A stretch of 25,915 bases of DNA from Thermoplasmatota archaeon (GCA_030591285.1 JAUVBH010000002.1:1-25915), one strand, 5' to 3'. Positions 1 to 8,649 are shown, numbered from the stretch's first letter. Program-made: numbers and translations. The notes: generated by a model from the sequence alone, not told the origin.

Positions 1-263
1 AGGAGGTTCTTCTTTACTGGATAGTCCAGTGATTCCATCTGGTTCAAGAATCCCTTTGTGGTCTGCTCTGTTGATATCACGTTTACACTATGATGATGGA
101 GGAGGAAACCGTATATCAACCTTTGAATAATGGCGGATTTACCACTTCCCACGGAACCTGATATGACCATCAATACACCTTTTGGGAGTCCGCCGCCAAG
201 ATGTCTGTGAAGACCATCCCTTTCGAAATCGAACCGCAGCAGGCTGTTTTTATTGGTCATCAT
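1..263 (-). CDS. arlH: ArlH/FlaH archaellum ATPase-like protein (N-terminal part, truncated by window edge)
   Basis: This is the first 87 codons of the gene; the rest lies beyond the left edge. ArlH is the KaiC/RecA-like ATP-binding protein that sits with ArlI and ArlJ at the base of the archaellum motor. The reading frame on the minus strand gives a Walker A loop, GSVGSGKS, at residues 36-43, preceded by the beta-strand VLMVIS, and an N-terminal segment LLRFDFERDGLHRHLGGGLP typical of the family. I chose the ATG at 263 (a second ATG follows directly) because a G-rich ribosome-binding site lies 8 nt upstream. It starts 4 nt after the arlG stop, so it is co-transcribed with arlG. ArlI and ArlJ would be expected next, outside the window. 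Family assignment rests on the P-loop plus operon position; confidence is high. Confidence 0.88.
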   Translation of the reverse strand, partial: MMTNKNSLLRFDFERDGLHRHLGGGLPKGVLMVISGSVGSGKSAIIQRLIYGFLLHHHSVNVISTEQTTKGFLNQMESLDYPVKKNL

Positions 264-267
264 AGGA

Positions 268-759
268 TCAGACCCCCTTTATCCTGAAAACAATACTGTC
301 CTGGGCGCTTCCCCTTATCTGCCCGTTCTCGTTGATCCCGGAGGTCGTGGCCCAACCGTTATAATCAACTCCTTCGACTATATTGGGAACAGTGAACGTT
401 ACCTGAACAGCACCGCCGGGTTTCCATACGGAAGAGGTCCCCATCAGGGTGACCCGGATATCATTCCCTGCTTTGGCAGTTCCATTGGCAACCACAACGA
501 TATCATCCATGGAAAGGTCGCTGGTGCCAGTGTTCTTGAGATAGAAGGTAAGATTGCTGGAACTGGTATCGTACACAACATAGGATGGGTCATTGATGAT
601 GGTCATCCGCGACCGCATCTCTCCCTCCATAACAGAAGCTTCATCCGATATCTGATCAGCATAATTGTCGATGACCCCTATCAATGTGATGGCGACTGCT
701 GATGAAACCAGGATCGCTGCGATGAAGAAGATCATCTCGGATATTGATGAACCTGCCAT
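268..759 (-). CDS. arlG: ArlG/FlaG archaellum stator protein
   Basis: A 163-residue protein with an N-terminal archaellin-like hydrophobic helix (about residues 8-30, beginning after SSISEMIFF) and a C-terminal beta-rich domain facing the pseudoperiplasm. Known ArlG forms filaments capped by ArlF and anchors the motor to the S-layer. The ATG at 759 is preceded by GGAGGT with an 8-nt spacer (in minus orientation), a textbook site. The gene lies 13 nt after the arlF stop and 4 nt before arlH. Its length and N-terminal helix are usual for the family. No truncation or odd features are seen. The call relies on the N-terminus and its position between arlF and arlH. Confidence 0.85.
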   Translation of the reverse strand: MAGSSISEMIFFIAAILVSSAVAITLIGVIDNYADQISDEASVMEGEMRSRMTIINDPSYVVYDTSSSNLTFYLKNTGTSDLSMDDIVVVANGTAKAGNDIRVTLMGTSSVWKPGGAVQVTFTVPNIVEGVDYNGWATTSGINENGQIRGSAQDSIVFRIKGV

Positions 760-772
760 TTTCCTTTACCTC

Positions 773-1177
773 CTAACCACTCCCGATATTCGAAGTAGAA
801 TCCGATATGCCCCAGGGCCCTATGATCTTGACCGATCTTGGATCCGTTACATTGCTCAGTGATACCGAATGAATCTCTCCAGGATAGAAGTAACCAGTGT
901 TACCGATCCCTCCAGAGACGTAAGTTCCGTTCAGCAGCAGATCAAAGTCCTCAAGGGGTATAACGTTCGATCCGTCATTCTCCATTGTAAGATTAAGAAC
1001 CGATGTCGTGTTGTTGTAGTTAACAGAGACCAATGATATCCGGGTACTGCTTATCTCGGTCAGCTCCTCCGCTACACTTTCCCTGGCATCTTTCATGTCC
1101 TCTATGGCCCTGTCCATTGACGGCTGGGCGAGCAATAGACCTGTGATCATGCCCATGAGCAGAATGGCGACCGCCAC
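773..1177 (-). CDS. arlF: ArlF/FlaF archaellum stator protein (start codon uncertain)
   Basis: A protein of 134 residues if begun at the first available GTG (1177). It has an N-terminal hydrophobic helix (VAVAILLMGMITGLLLA) followed by a beta-sandwich domain, as in ArlF, which binds S-layer protein and holds the motor static. The start is problematic. A perfect ribosome-binding site, AGGAGGTGA, overlaps the stop of the upstream gene at about 1205-1213, but the GTG lies 27 nt beyond it. The intervening in-frame residues TSGTGSA look like the usual ArlF N-terminus, yet the frame has no ATG, GTG or TTG there. An ACG at 1196-1198 sits at the same 8-nt spacing seen for arlG and archaellin. The true start is therefore probably 1198, by non-canonical initiation or an ATG misread. 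Family call is good; the 5' end is doubtful. Confidence 0.82.
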   Translation of the reverse strand: MAVAILLMGMITGLLLAQPSMDRAIEDMKDARESVAEELTEISSTRISLVSVNYNNTTSVLNLTMENDGSNVIPLEDFDLLLNGTYVSGGIGNTGYFYPGEIHSVSLSNVTDPRSVKIIGPWGISDSTSNIGSG

Positions 1178-1204
1178 GGCACTACCGGTACCAGACGTCC
1201 CCGT

Positions 1205-2170
1205 TCACCTCCTGTTCGTTCTTATCCTACGTACAAATTCAAGGGATCTTACATGGTCCTCTGCATCCATTCTCCAGGTGACCTTCTTACCTTCTGTGTG
1301 GACCTTGGACCCTACGGTTCCTCTAGCTATCTCCAGTACCTTTTCTGTGAGGTCCTCGTCGATCCATCCCAGATCCACATAGTAATCGAGGGTTTTCTCG
1401 AGGCCCTCTTTTCCAACCTTCTCGATAAGGAACTTGATCCACCTGAGGATCCATTCCTCTGATTCGAGATCTGGGCCTCCCCGATCCTGGTCCGTCTCTT
1501 CCTCCTCGGAATCGTCATCGAAGATATCTGTGATCTCCTGGAAGCCGTCAGGGGTTTCCTGTTCCATTTCCTCGACCTCTTCCACGACGCCTGGTTTCAC
1601 TATCTTGTCCCTTGATTGAAGTGGTGGGATCTCGATGAATGGATTGATGTTGGCGGAGATCAGATCATAAAGACCCGATAACTCACTCACCGTGGACTCA
1701 ATGTCCTTCATGGTGTTCTTTAACCCTTCCAGACTCCGTAGAAGATAGGAGGTCCTATCCATCTCTGCTTTCAGATCCTTGACCTCTCCCTCAACGAGCC
1801 CCATGTTGTGCTTGAGGTCCTCGACGATATCCCGGGTCCTCCTGAGGTCGTCCTCGATCTTGTACAACTGCTGGGTCCCGGTTACAGAGAGCGATGATGC
1901 GGCAACCCCCTGGGAAAAACCTCCAGCAACTGGATCTGGAGGTCTCAACTCCCTTGGTTTTTCCACATTCTCCTCGGGGGTTCGTAGAGGTTTTACTTTC
2001 CTTCCGGAAACTAGAGGAGGTCCAATACGGACCTCATAGCGCTCAACAGCGCCCCCTTTTACGCCGGTCCGCTTGGAAGAGGTAGAGATCTCGACCTCTT
2101 CATCCTGAGGTTCTTCTTCGTCCTCAATTACGAACTCAACGTCGTTGGAATTATTCCTTCTCCTGGCCAT
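1205..2170 (-). CDS. Fused ArlC-ArlD/E archaellum cytosolic ring protein
   Basis: A 321-residue soluble protein. Residues 1-100 are acidic then basic low-complexity linker. Residues about 100-180 form a coiled coil ending in LSGLYDLISANINPF, the signature of ArlC. After an acidic linker (about 190-230) comes WILRWIKFLIEKVGKEGLEK and DYYVDLGWIDE, the ArlD/E domain. In methanogens ArlC, D and E are separate proteins forming the cytosolic motor ring that receives CheF signals; here they are on one chain. The ATG at 2170 has GGAGG 7 nt upstream and is preferred to the adjacent GTG at 2173. Its stop overlaps the arlF ribosome-binding site. It follows the archaellin gene by 20 nt, so it is in the same operon. 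Function is from family knowledge; fusion is seen directly. Confidence 0.88.
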   Translation of the reverse strand: MARRRNNSNDVEFVIEDEEEPQDEEVEISTSSKRTGVKGGAVERYEVRIGPPLVSGRKVKPLRTPEENVEKPRELRPPDPVAGGFSQGVAASSLSVTGTQQLYKIEDDLRRTRDIVEDLKHNMGLVEGEVKDLKAEMDRTSYLLRSLEGLKNTMKDIESTVSELSGLYDLISANINPFIEIPPLQSRDKIVKPGVVEEVEEMEQETPDGFQEITDIFDDDSEEEETDQDRGGPDLESEEWILRWIKFLIEKVGKEGLEKTLDYYVDLGWIDEDLTEKVLEIARGTVGSKVHTEGKKVTWRMDAEDHVRSLEFVRRIRTNRR

Positions 2171-2190
2171 CACCTATCCTCCAGGGACGA

Positions 2191-2817
2191 TCAGTCTACG
2201 AAGGAGACTCTTCCGCCGGTCGGGAAACTAGCAGGGGTCCTGAGATACTCAATGGTCTCATGTCCGGAAGTGGTAACGTCCATCGTTATCTCAAGTGTGG
2301 AATCCGGTGGCAAAGCTGTAGCAGCAAGGCCCAGGTTTATCTCAACGCGGAGTTGTGCTCTCTGGCCCAAGATGAAGCTGGCCGGTGTTCCGGTCGGGTC
2401 CCACGCCCCCAGAGGGTCATGGATCTCAATAACAGTGAAGCTGTCTGCGTCAGCAGCACCGGTGGTGTCCAGAGTGAGATCTCCCGCAACAGCATTACCA
2501 CCGCTTGGGGTTGCCAGTATGTGGATGACCAGATCTCTCATGTCTATTCCTTGACTCCCGTAGAGATTCAAGTACAGAAATGCGGTTGTAATGGTGTTCG
2601 ATGCAGAAATATCTCCCTCTGCGATGATGATGTCCGGAGCGGATCGCACAAGTCTCGACGCATCGCTGCCAGCAATCTCTGCCTGTTCTTCCAATTGTTC
2701 AGCGGTACCAATGATAACCGCTGCCGCTATGGCTGCCACCAGTATCAGGGCAATGAAGACTATCAAAGTCCCGATCCCAATGGCACCCTCTTCTCTTTTC
2801 AGTATTCTTCTCTTCAT
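2191..2817 (-). CDS. arlB: Archaellin (major archaellum filament subunit)
   Basis: A 208-residue preprotein with a class III signal peptide: a basic leader MKRRILKREEG, cleaved after Gly11 by the prepilin-type peptidase ArlK, then the hydrophobic filament core AIGIGTLIVFIALILVAAI and a long beta-rich head ending GGRVSFVD. The mature protein polymerises into the rotating archaellum. Only one archaellin gene is present in the window. ATG 2817 has GGAGG 8 nt upstream. The gap to the upstream 368-residue protein is only 39 nt and shows no convincing TATA box, which suggests read-through from upstream or a weak internal promoter. The head domain contains few N-glycosylation sequons, unlike many archaellins. 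The arlA/arlB name is by family; paralogue identity cannot be set. Confidence 0.93.
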   Translation of the reverse strand: MKRRILKREEGAIGIGTLIVFIALILVAAIAAAVIIGTAEQLEEQAEIAGSDASRLVRSAPDIIIAEGDISASNTITTAFLYLNLYGSQGIDMRDLVIHILATPSGGNAVAGDLTLDTTGAADADSFTVIEIHDPLGAWDPTGTPASFILGQRAQLRVEINLGLAATALPPDSTLEITMDVTTSGHETIEYLRTPASFPTGGRVSFVD

Positions 2818-2856
2818 TCGGTATTCCTCCTGAGCTTGATCAAAAATTGATTATCG

Positions 2857-3963
2857 TCAAATCCTCCGTTTCTTCTTCTCGATCTGTCTTTCGACCTCTT
2901 CCGGGTATTTCGGAGGCACCATGGAGATCAGATTGTATTCCTCCTCTACAGGTGTGAAATCCCTGGGTCCTTCCGGGATCCCTCCAATCTCATCATCCAA
3001 TCCGTCCAGGTCAAGGTCAAATCCAGTGTCTTTCTCATCTTTCTCCTCTGCAATGACCTCTTCACCCCATTCCTCATCATCATCAATGATATCATCAGGG
3101 TCCTCATCCTCTTCCAGGACCACAACCTTCTCCAGCACAGCCTCCGGTTCTCTATCGAGGACCACCGGGAACAGGTTGAACTCAAGTGTTTTGGATGCGA
3201 AGGGTTCCACAAAATCTATGGTGCCGCTGGATGGGTCTGATCCCAGTCCACCTGGAGCCATTGGACCGACCCTGATATCACGGATGATCTGGTCCGAGTT
3301 GTTCTCCACTGTAATGTAATATTTTGCGGTCCCGCCCTTTGATGAGAGCTTTGTCCTGAGGACCACTCCTTCACCCATCAGAACCTCCCGGCCGACCCCT
3401 ATGTTCCAGTCAGTTGATTTTGGAACCAGATTGAATGTGGATTCCTTGAACTCCCTGGGCCCAATCACACCGAAATATCGCTCCTGGACCGGGTGGAAAT
3501 CCCCTTCTGACAGGAATGGTCTGATGATTATCTCTCCAAGAGCTTCACTCATTGGATTCTCGATCCTGACCGCATAGACGATCTTTCCTTTGATATACTG
3601 GATGGTTGAGATGATGTCAAGTGTCTTGTTCAGGAGAGGGAAAGGAAGATATGTTGCTCTATCCAGGGCAGGATCCACCTTCTTTATCATATCAATGGCG
3701 GTCTCGTAATCGCTTTTTACTGCTCGGGTTCGGGCTTTCTCAAGGAGGTTTTGAGCCTCCCCGATATCATATCCCATATCCTGCATCTCCCTTACCTTGG
3801 AGACCATCTTCTTGAGAACACCGATGAAATCCCGATGCAGTCCCTGGGTCTTGTCAAGAAGAATGCTTGCTCTATGGGAGATCTTACGGGCTCTCATGAA
3901 GTTGCCATCTGCGAGTGCGAGCTCTGCCTTCAGGAGCATGTCCCGGGCATTCTCGGTGCTCAC
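2857..3963 (-). CDS. Cytosolic helical / beta-sandwich protein with acidic tail, unknown function
   Basis: I do not recognise a named family for this 368-residue protein. Residues about 1-115 are amphipathic helices of TPR- or coiled-coil-like character (for example RARKISHRASILLDK). Residues about 120-290 form a beta-rich domain with two phrases typical of NEW3/CARDB folds (VYAVRIENP and YYITVENNSDQIIRDI). Residues about 295-345 are very acidic, and the tail PEEVERQIEKKKRRI is basic. No signal peptide or membrane helix is seen, so it is probably cytosolic. The GTG start at 3963 overlaps the stop of the upstream surface-protein gene as GTGA and has GGAGGGG 7-8 nt upstream, giving translational coupling. 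A longer ATG start at 4011 would force a 52-nt overlap and lacks this signal. It probably works with the upstream membrane protein and perhaps the archaellum downstream (inference). Confidence 0.75.
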   Translation of the reverse strand: MSTENARDMLLKAELALADGNFMRARKISHRASILLDKTQGLHRDFIGVLKKMVSKVREMQDMGYDIGEAQNLLEKARTRAVKSDYETAIDMIKKVDPALDRATYLPFPLLNKTLDIISTIQYIKGKIVYAVRIENPMSEALGEIIIRPFLSEGDFHPVQERYFGVIGPREFKESTFNLVPKSTDWNIGVGREVLMGEGVVLRTKLSSKGGTAKYYITVENNSDQIIRDIRVGPMAPGGLGSDPSSGTIDFVEPFASKTLEFNLFPVVLDREPEAVLEKVVVLEEDEDPDDIIDDDEEWGEEVIAEEKDEKDTGFDLDLDGLDDEIGGIPEGPRDFTPVEEEYNLISMVPPKYPEEVERQIEKKKRRI

Positions 3964-6900
3964 TTGAACCCCTCCTGGATCTCGGACTTGAGGCGTTCCA
4001 GGTTGTCCCATGTGTGTTCAATATCCTTGAGAGCTGACCTCTTGAGCTGTATCATTACCATCTGCAGTCCAACTGCAAATGCAGGTATCAGGAGTACGGG
4101 GACCCATACAGGAATGGTGCCGTTGAACCCGAAGAAAGCGTTCAATATCCCTGTGAAACCCTTGTTCATCTCTGACGGGATGACCCAGTAGAGCACAGGT
4201 ATAAGGATTATCAACAAACCGCCAATGAGGGCGATAAGGAGAGGTTTGATCAGATCAGAGGTCACTTCCTGACCCTGAACTATCTCCCTTCCCCTTCTGG
4301 TATTGATCAAGTGCAGGATGTAGGAATCACCCGCCCTGGTATAGAGATAGACCATCACTGGCATTATGAAGAAGATATCGATGGCAATTATTGCAAGTCC
4401 AAATCCATTGGATACATCCAATGAAAGTCCGGATTCCTCCAGTGGAACATAGAATAACATGGCGAAGAGACCTGACAAACCGATGGAGAGAGGCAGAAGA
4501 TACCAGCTGTTCTTCTTATCCATATAGAAGAAACCGATAACTCCAGCTACTGCGGCTATCAAAAGAAGCAAACCGGACAACACCAGCACCGCAACATGGG
4601 GAGTGTAGTTCTTGATAACAAAATCCTTCCTAAGTTGATTGTTGGTCTCTGCCATTGACCTTCCTGACATGGTGTTCTCAACGATCTCATTGTCCGGGTC
4701 GATAAGGACCTCCATTTCCAATGATCTTCCCTTCTCATACCATTTCAGAGTGGGAAGCTCGAATTCTACAACGAAGATTATCTCCTGTTCTCCACTGCCG
4801 TAATCCTGCGGGTAGGCTGGACCGGCATTATATTCTCCAATTACCTCTCCTCCGACCATAACAACGACAGGTATCACTTCCTGTCCTCTGGTCCCCGTTG
4901 TGACAAGTCGGATGTAGGCTTTTCCGGTCCTGGATTCGTAAAGGTTCTGGAACCTTGTGGAATGGACATCGATACCAGCATCAAAGTAGACTGCCCTGGC
5001 CATGGTCCGATGTGTAGAAGACATCCCGAGAGCGCCTCTTATCTCGATGTTCACTGAAGCATATTCGGAATTCGTCAGCAGATCTGGGGGAGCTTCAATG
5101 GGGATCTTCACATCACCGATCTGATACAGGTCTATGAGAGTGACCTCGAATGATGGTAGAACCATCTTCCAGCCGGAACCGGTCACGGTCTGCTGATCTA
5201 CCTCGGAGGAGATATTGAATGACTTCTGATCAGGGAATCCCAATCTTGGAGTTGTACCGGGAGCCGGCATGTTCGAGATCCTGATAACGACCTCTCCCTG
5301 CTCCCCAAGGTCAACCTGGGTCATATCTGTCAATATTCGAGATAGCACGATCTGGGCTGAAACATTGGTTGATCGATATCTGACACCGTTTCCAGCGATA
5401 GCCTCTACCATGAGTACAATTCTCTCTCCGTAGAGGGGAAGACCCTCTGGATCCGGTTCAATGGATAGGTTCAGGAGCTTCTCTCCGAAGGGAGCAAGGT
5501 CGAAAGGACCCGAATCCAGGTAGGTCCAGCTGAGATGCCTGAACCCACCATCGGGAGATGAGTGGCCCGCTGTTATTAGGTCGTCCCCATTCCCTATGTT
5601 CTTCAGGATGAACTTGAAATTGACCTCTTCGCCCACCAGAACATCCTTCAATCTGGTCTCAGCTGGAGCGAGGTAGATATCCGCCTTGTACTGTTTGAGA
5701 ACACCAACAGTGAGCTCTTCTTCTGAGATCAGTTCAAGGGCATTGTGCGGATATACTCTCAGGTAATTGGCGATCTTCTGTTCAGCCAGTATGTTCATAT
5801 CCACAAGTTCAGCTCTGCTTCTTGCTGTTGTAAGAGAAGGTAGTGAGATGTTTACAAGGAAAGTGTAGGATGCGCCCCTGGAAATATCAACTACAACACT
5901 TGGACCCCTACTATCACCGATATCGATAACACCCCCCCACTTGTCTGCACCAAGTTCCAGGTTAAGTTGGAAGGTATCGTTCCCATTTCCTGTGTTCGTA
6001 ACCCTTAGCTTGAAGGTGGCGATCTCTCCGGGTAAACGCCAGATCAATTGATCCAGGCTCACCAGATCGATCATTACCCCACCCACATATTCCACAGTGG
6101 TGTTGATCCAGACCTCGTCAAAAGTCCCAGGTTCCAGCAGGGATTCTGCTCTGACCTTGATGGCAAGTACATCATCCGCAGATGCAGTGATGGATGGTGT
6201 GACGAAAAGAGTGACAGTGTGCCTGTCAAGAGGTTCCAGATCAATATTCGACACATTGAACTCGATAACCCACCCCTGAAGATCGTCTACAACAGGAATG
6301 AACCTTACAGTATCCACACCGTTTCCAATATTGGTTATGTTCAGCCTGTATTCGATGGTCTCATCCGGGGCCGCATATGCAGCACTCTCTTCAGGTTCAA
6401 GGTCCAATCCGAAACCCTGGATGACATAGATATCGATGGATGCCTCAATGATCAGCGGTTCCGAACGGTAATCCGGATTCTTTGAAAATATGGAGGTGAC
6501 CTCTAATTTTATTTCAGTGACCTCACCGATGGGAGTCCCCAGTGGAACCCTGACCATGACCCAGATCAAAATGGAATGGTCCGGGTTCAGAGGATCATAC
6601 CAGAAGGGGATCAGCTCGGTTGTCAACGAAGTATATGTGATCAGCCAATCATCTGGAAGGGTAGCTGCTGGAGACCGTGGTATCGCATCTGCATAAATAT
6701 CATAGAAATCAGCAGTGTTCCCAAGATTGGTGATATTGAACGGCAATCTGAGAATATCTCCGGGGGCCCCTTCCTGCCAATCCGGAACAGAGTTCCCGTT
6801 GGTATCGGTCGGTAGGCTCCCGTTCTTAAATTCCGGGTAGTAATCGGTTTGTGGAGGTTGCACCTTGAATTGCATCTCCGGCCTAACGAAGACCTTTACC

Positions 6901-8480
6901 ATCTCCCGAGTAGGTAAAGCAAGACCTTCTTCACCAATACCCAATAGCGGGGTGGCTTCAACAACTGAGACCGCAGTCCCCTGGAATGGGAACGCTGGTG
7001 CGGTAACCTCAACTCTGGAACCGAAACTCATCTCACCTGATTCCAGGTGAAGGATCTTGGGAGCGACCGCTCCGGTCCACCTCTTGGATTCTGTTTCATT
7101 GTATCTACCCTGGTCCCACACGGGATAGAAAAGGACCCCGTATTTCCCCTCAGCAAGTGTGAGGTTCACATCCATCTCGATACCCACTCCATTTCGTATG
7201 TTGTTGACAGAGGTGATATTGAGAGCGAAGGAAACATTCTGGATCACATTGGGATCCCAGGCTAAGGTTCTGTTGGGTGGATTCACTTCCAATCGTACAG
7301 TGTGGACAAGGCCAACATAGATGTGTCCTTCTCCGGTTCCTACAACCTTGGAGGTGGGACTTGATGCTTTCAAGACCAAGGTACCTGTGTCACCTCTGTA
7401 GGTGTTGTCTTCCTCCATTGTCTCATAGTTCAGAGGAGGTATCCTGACCGTGGCAGTAACTGTCCTGGTGTCACCTGGATCTAGTGCTCTGATATATGGG
7501 CTGTATCTAAGCTCCACGATCCAATTTGATGGTACCGTATCCACTTCAAGTACGAAATCATCAGCCCGGTCTCCGGTATTGATCACAAGAAAATCGAAGA
7601 ATACCCACTCCCCGCCAGGATAGACCACCATGGGATCTTCAGAGATGACAACTATTGAAACACCACTCTGGGAGTACAATTTGATATCAACTGCTCTTTG
7701 TTTGAATATCCCTGGATCAGTGTCTGAGGTGGCTGTAATTACCAGGATATCGAATTCCGGGGGTTTTGCATCGGCAGGGGCCTTGGCATTCACAACAATA
7801 TTATTGGACCACATCCCTGGCTGGACAATTCCAGTATTGTTGCTCCAACCGGATTCGAGCCAATCAGATTCGAAATCCAGGGAAAAACTGTCAGGGTCCA
7901 ATCCGTCGTTTCGGATCCTGAAAACAAATGGAGAGTTCGGCGGATCACTGGTGGATTCACCGGGTTTGATGACCTTCCAAAGATCGTTGACATCTATGGA
8001 TAGATCAACAGGATTTCCAACCATGGCCCTGACCGTGATGTTCACGGAATTATTGTCAGGATGGTCATCCGGTGAATCAATACTGACATTGAGAGCATAG
8101 AAACCTTCGAAGGATGGGATCCACTGGGGGAATATAACTGACGTGGAATTTCCGGGATCGCCAAGTAAGCTCCCGACATAGGTCGTATTGGTGAATACAA
8201 CTGACATATCGGTTTCATTGGCAGGATAGTAGACCGTTAGAGTAGCGTTCACGTGTGGTGAAAAATAAAGGGTCCCATCATTGTCAAGGAGCGCTGTGAC
8301 GGTTTGGGATGTCATCCCGATGTTGGATCCATCGGAATGTGATGTGATGTCAGTTACCACTATATCAGTGCCTGAAGCCCTGGTTGGATCACTACCTGCA
8401 ACCGAACTCCAGTCCACCAAAAGTAGGACCAGGAGAAAGACCGCACTGCGGGCCCACCAAATATTCCTCCTCCCTGACAT
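3960..8480 (-). CDS. Giant secreted NEW3/CARDB-repeat surface protein with five C-terminal membrane helices
   Basis: This 1506-residue protein starts with a signal peptide (SAVFLLVLLLVDWSSVAGS). About ten tandem Ig-like modules follow, each carrying phrases such as VTNTGNGNDTF, ITNLGNTADF or LKNIGNGDD that mark NEW3/CARDB-type adhesion domains. Module five contains a calcium-binding-like loop, DTNGNSVPDWQE. N-glycosylation sequons are frequent, as expected outside the cell. The last CARDB-like module ends in DPDNEIVENT. Residues from about 1265 hold five hydrophobic helices, and the chain ends in a charged amphipathic cytosolic helix (HTWDNLERLKSEIQEGFK). The five-helix C-terminus is more than a simple anchor. 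ATG 8480 is preferred to TTG 8483. A TATA-like element lies at 8527-8538. It is coupled to the 368-residue gene and lies upstream of archaellin. A role in adhesion or as a cell-envelope scaffold is inference. Confidence 0.8.
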   Translation of the reverse strand: MSGRRNIWWARSAVFLLVLLLVDWSSVAGSDPTRASGTDIVVTDITSHSDGSNIGMTSQTVTALLDNDGTLYFSPHVNATLTVYYPANETDMSVVFTNTTYVGSLLGDPGNSTSVIFPQWIPSFEGFYALNVSIDSPDDHPDNNSVNITVRAMVGNPVDLSIDVNDLWKVIKPGESTSDPPNSPFVFRIRNDGLDPDSFSLDFESDWLESGWSNNTGIVQPGMWSNNIVVNAKAPADAKPPEFDILVITATSDTDPGIFKQRAVDIKLYSQSGVSIVVISEDPMVVYPGGEWVFFDFLVINTGDRADDFVLEVDTVPSNWIVELRYSPYIRALDPGDTRTVTATVRIPPLNYETMEEDNTYRGDTGTLVLKASSPTSKVVGTGEGHIYVGLVHTVRLEVNPPNRTLAWDPNVIQNVSFALNITSVNNIRNGVGIEMDVNLTLAEGKYGVLFYPVWDQGRYNETESKRWTGAVAPKILHLESGEMSFGSRVEVTAPAFPFQGTAVSVVEATPLLGIGEEGLALPTREMVKVFVRPEMQFKVQPPQTDYYPEFKNGSLPTDTNGNSVPDWQEGAPGDILRLPFNITNLGNTADFYDIYADAIPRSPAATLPDDWLITYTSLTTELIPFWYDPLNPDHSILIWVMVRVPLGTPIGEVTEIKLEVTSIFSKNPDYRSEPLIIEASIDIYVIQGFGLDLEPEESAAYAAPDETIEYRLNITNIGNGVDTVRFIPVVDDLQGWVIEFNVSNIDLEPLDRHTVTLFVTPSITASADDVLAIKVRAESLLEPGTFDEVWINTTVEYVGGVMIDLVSLDQLIWRLPGEIATFKLRVTNTGNGNDTFQLNLELGADKWGGVIDIGDSRGPSVVVDISRGASYTFLVNISLPSLTTARSRAELVDMNILAEQKIANYLRVYPHNALELISEEELTVGVLKQYKADIYLAPAETRLKDVLVGEEVNFKFILKNIGNGDDLITAGHSSPDGGFRHLSWTYLDSGPFDLAPFGEKLLNLSIEPDPEGLPLYGERIVLMVEAIAGNGVRYRSTNVSAQIVLSRILTDMTQVDLGEQGEVVIRISNMPAPGTTPRLGFPDQKSFNISSEVDQQTVTGSGWKMVLPSFEVTLIDLYQIGDVKIPIEAPPDLLTNSEYASVNIEIRGALGMSSTHRTMARAVYFDAGIDVHSTRFQNLYESRTGKAYIRLVTTGTRGQEVIPVVVMVGGEVIGEYNAGPAYPQDYGSGEQEIIFVVEFELPTLKWYEKGRSLEMEVLIDPDNEIVENTMSGRSMAETNNQLRKDFVIKNYTPHVAVLVLSGLLLLIAAVAGVIGFFYMDKKNSWYLLPLSIGLSGLFAMLFYVPLEESGLSLDVSNGFGLAIIAIDIFFIMPVMVYLYTRAGDSYILHLINTRRGREIVQGQEVTSDLIKPLLIALIGGLLIILIPVLYWVIPSEMNKGFTGILNAFFGFNGTIPVWVPVLLIPAFAVGLQMVMIQLKRSALKDIEHTWDNLERLKSEIQEGFK

Positions 8481-8526
8481 CAACGATCCTCTGTTTTGTT
8501 ATAGTAGGTAAGAACCTGTGGTGCCA

Positions 8527-8538
8527 TTTTAAAATTTT
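8527..8538 (-). promoter_or_regulatory. TATA-like element for the 8480-to-1 gene set
   Basis: A symmetrical AT stretch (TTTTAAAATTTT) lies about 50 bp before the ATG at 8480 in minus orientation. Transcription would start about 26 bp downstream, near 8505, leaving a short leader with a weak AGAGGAT ribosome-binding site. It is the only clear promoter candidate seen for the tandem minus-strand genes from 8480 down to the left edge. Confidence 0.45.
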
Positions 8539-8567
8539 CCCACACAAGACACTAAAAACCATTGTTT

Positions 8568-8598
8568 TTCAATATTCTGGTACACCTTGGGTATTGAA
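8568..8598. repeat. Inverted repeat in divergent promoter region
   Basis: TTCAATA (8568-8574) and TATTGAA (8592-8598) are perfect 7-bp inverted arms 17 bp apart. They lie between the TATA element of the minus-strand surface-protein gene and that of the plus-strand kinase gene. The placement would suit a regulator-binding site, but 7-bp arms in AT-rich DNA can arise by chance. Confidence 0.3.
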
Positions 8599-8615
8599 GG
8601 TTTTCGGGATGATGG

Positions 8616-8625
8616 ATAAATTTAA
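8616..8625 (+). promoter_or_regulatory. TATA box of the Fap7-like kinase operon
   Basis: ATAAATTTAA is centred about 28-29 bp before the ATG at 8650, and no ribosome-binding site lies between. This is the arrangement expected for a leaderless or nearly leaderless archaeal transcript. Confidence 0.6.
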
Positions 8626-8649
8626 TCCCCTGAACACCGATAAGCTGTT

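Noticed and set aside
2260..2850. 196-residue plus-strand frame opposite archaellin
   Set aside because: It lies antisense over a clear archaellin gene, has no ribosome-binding site and has no recognisable protein features.
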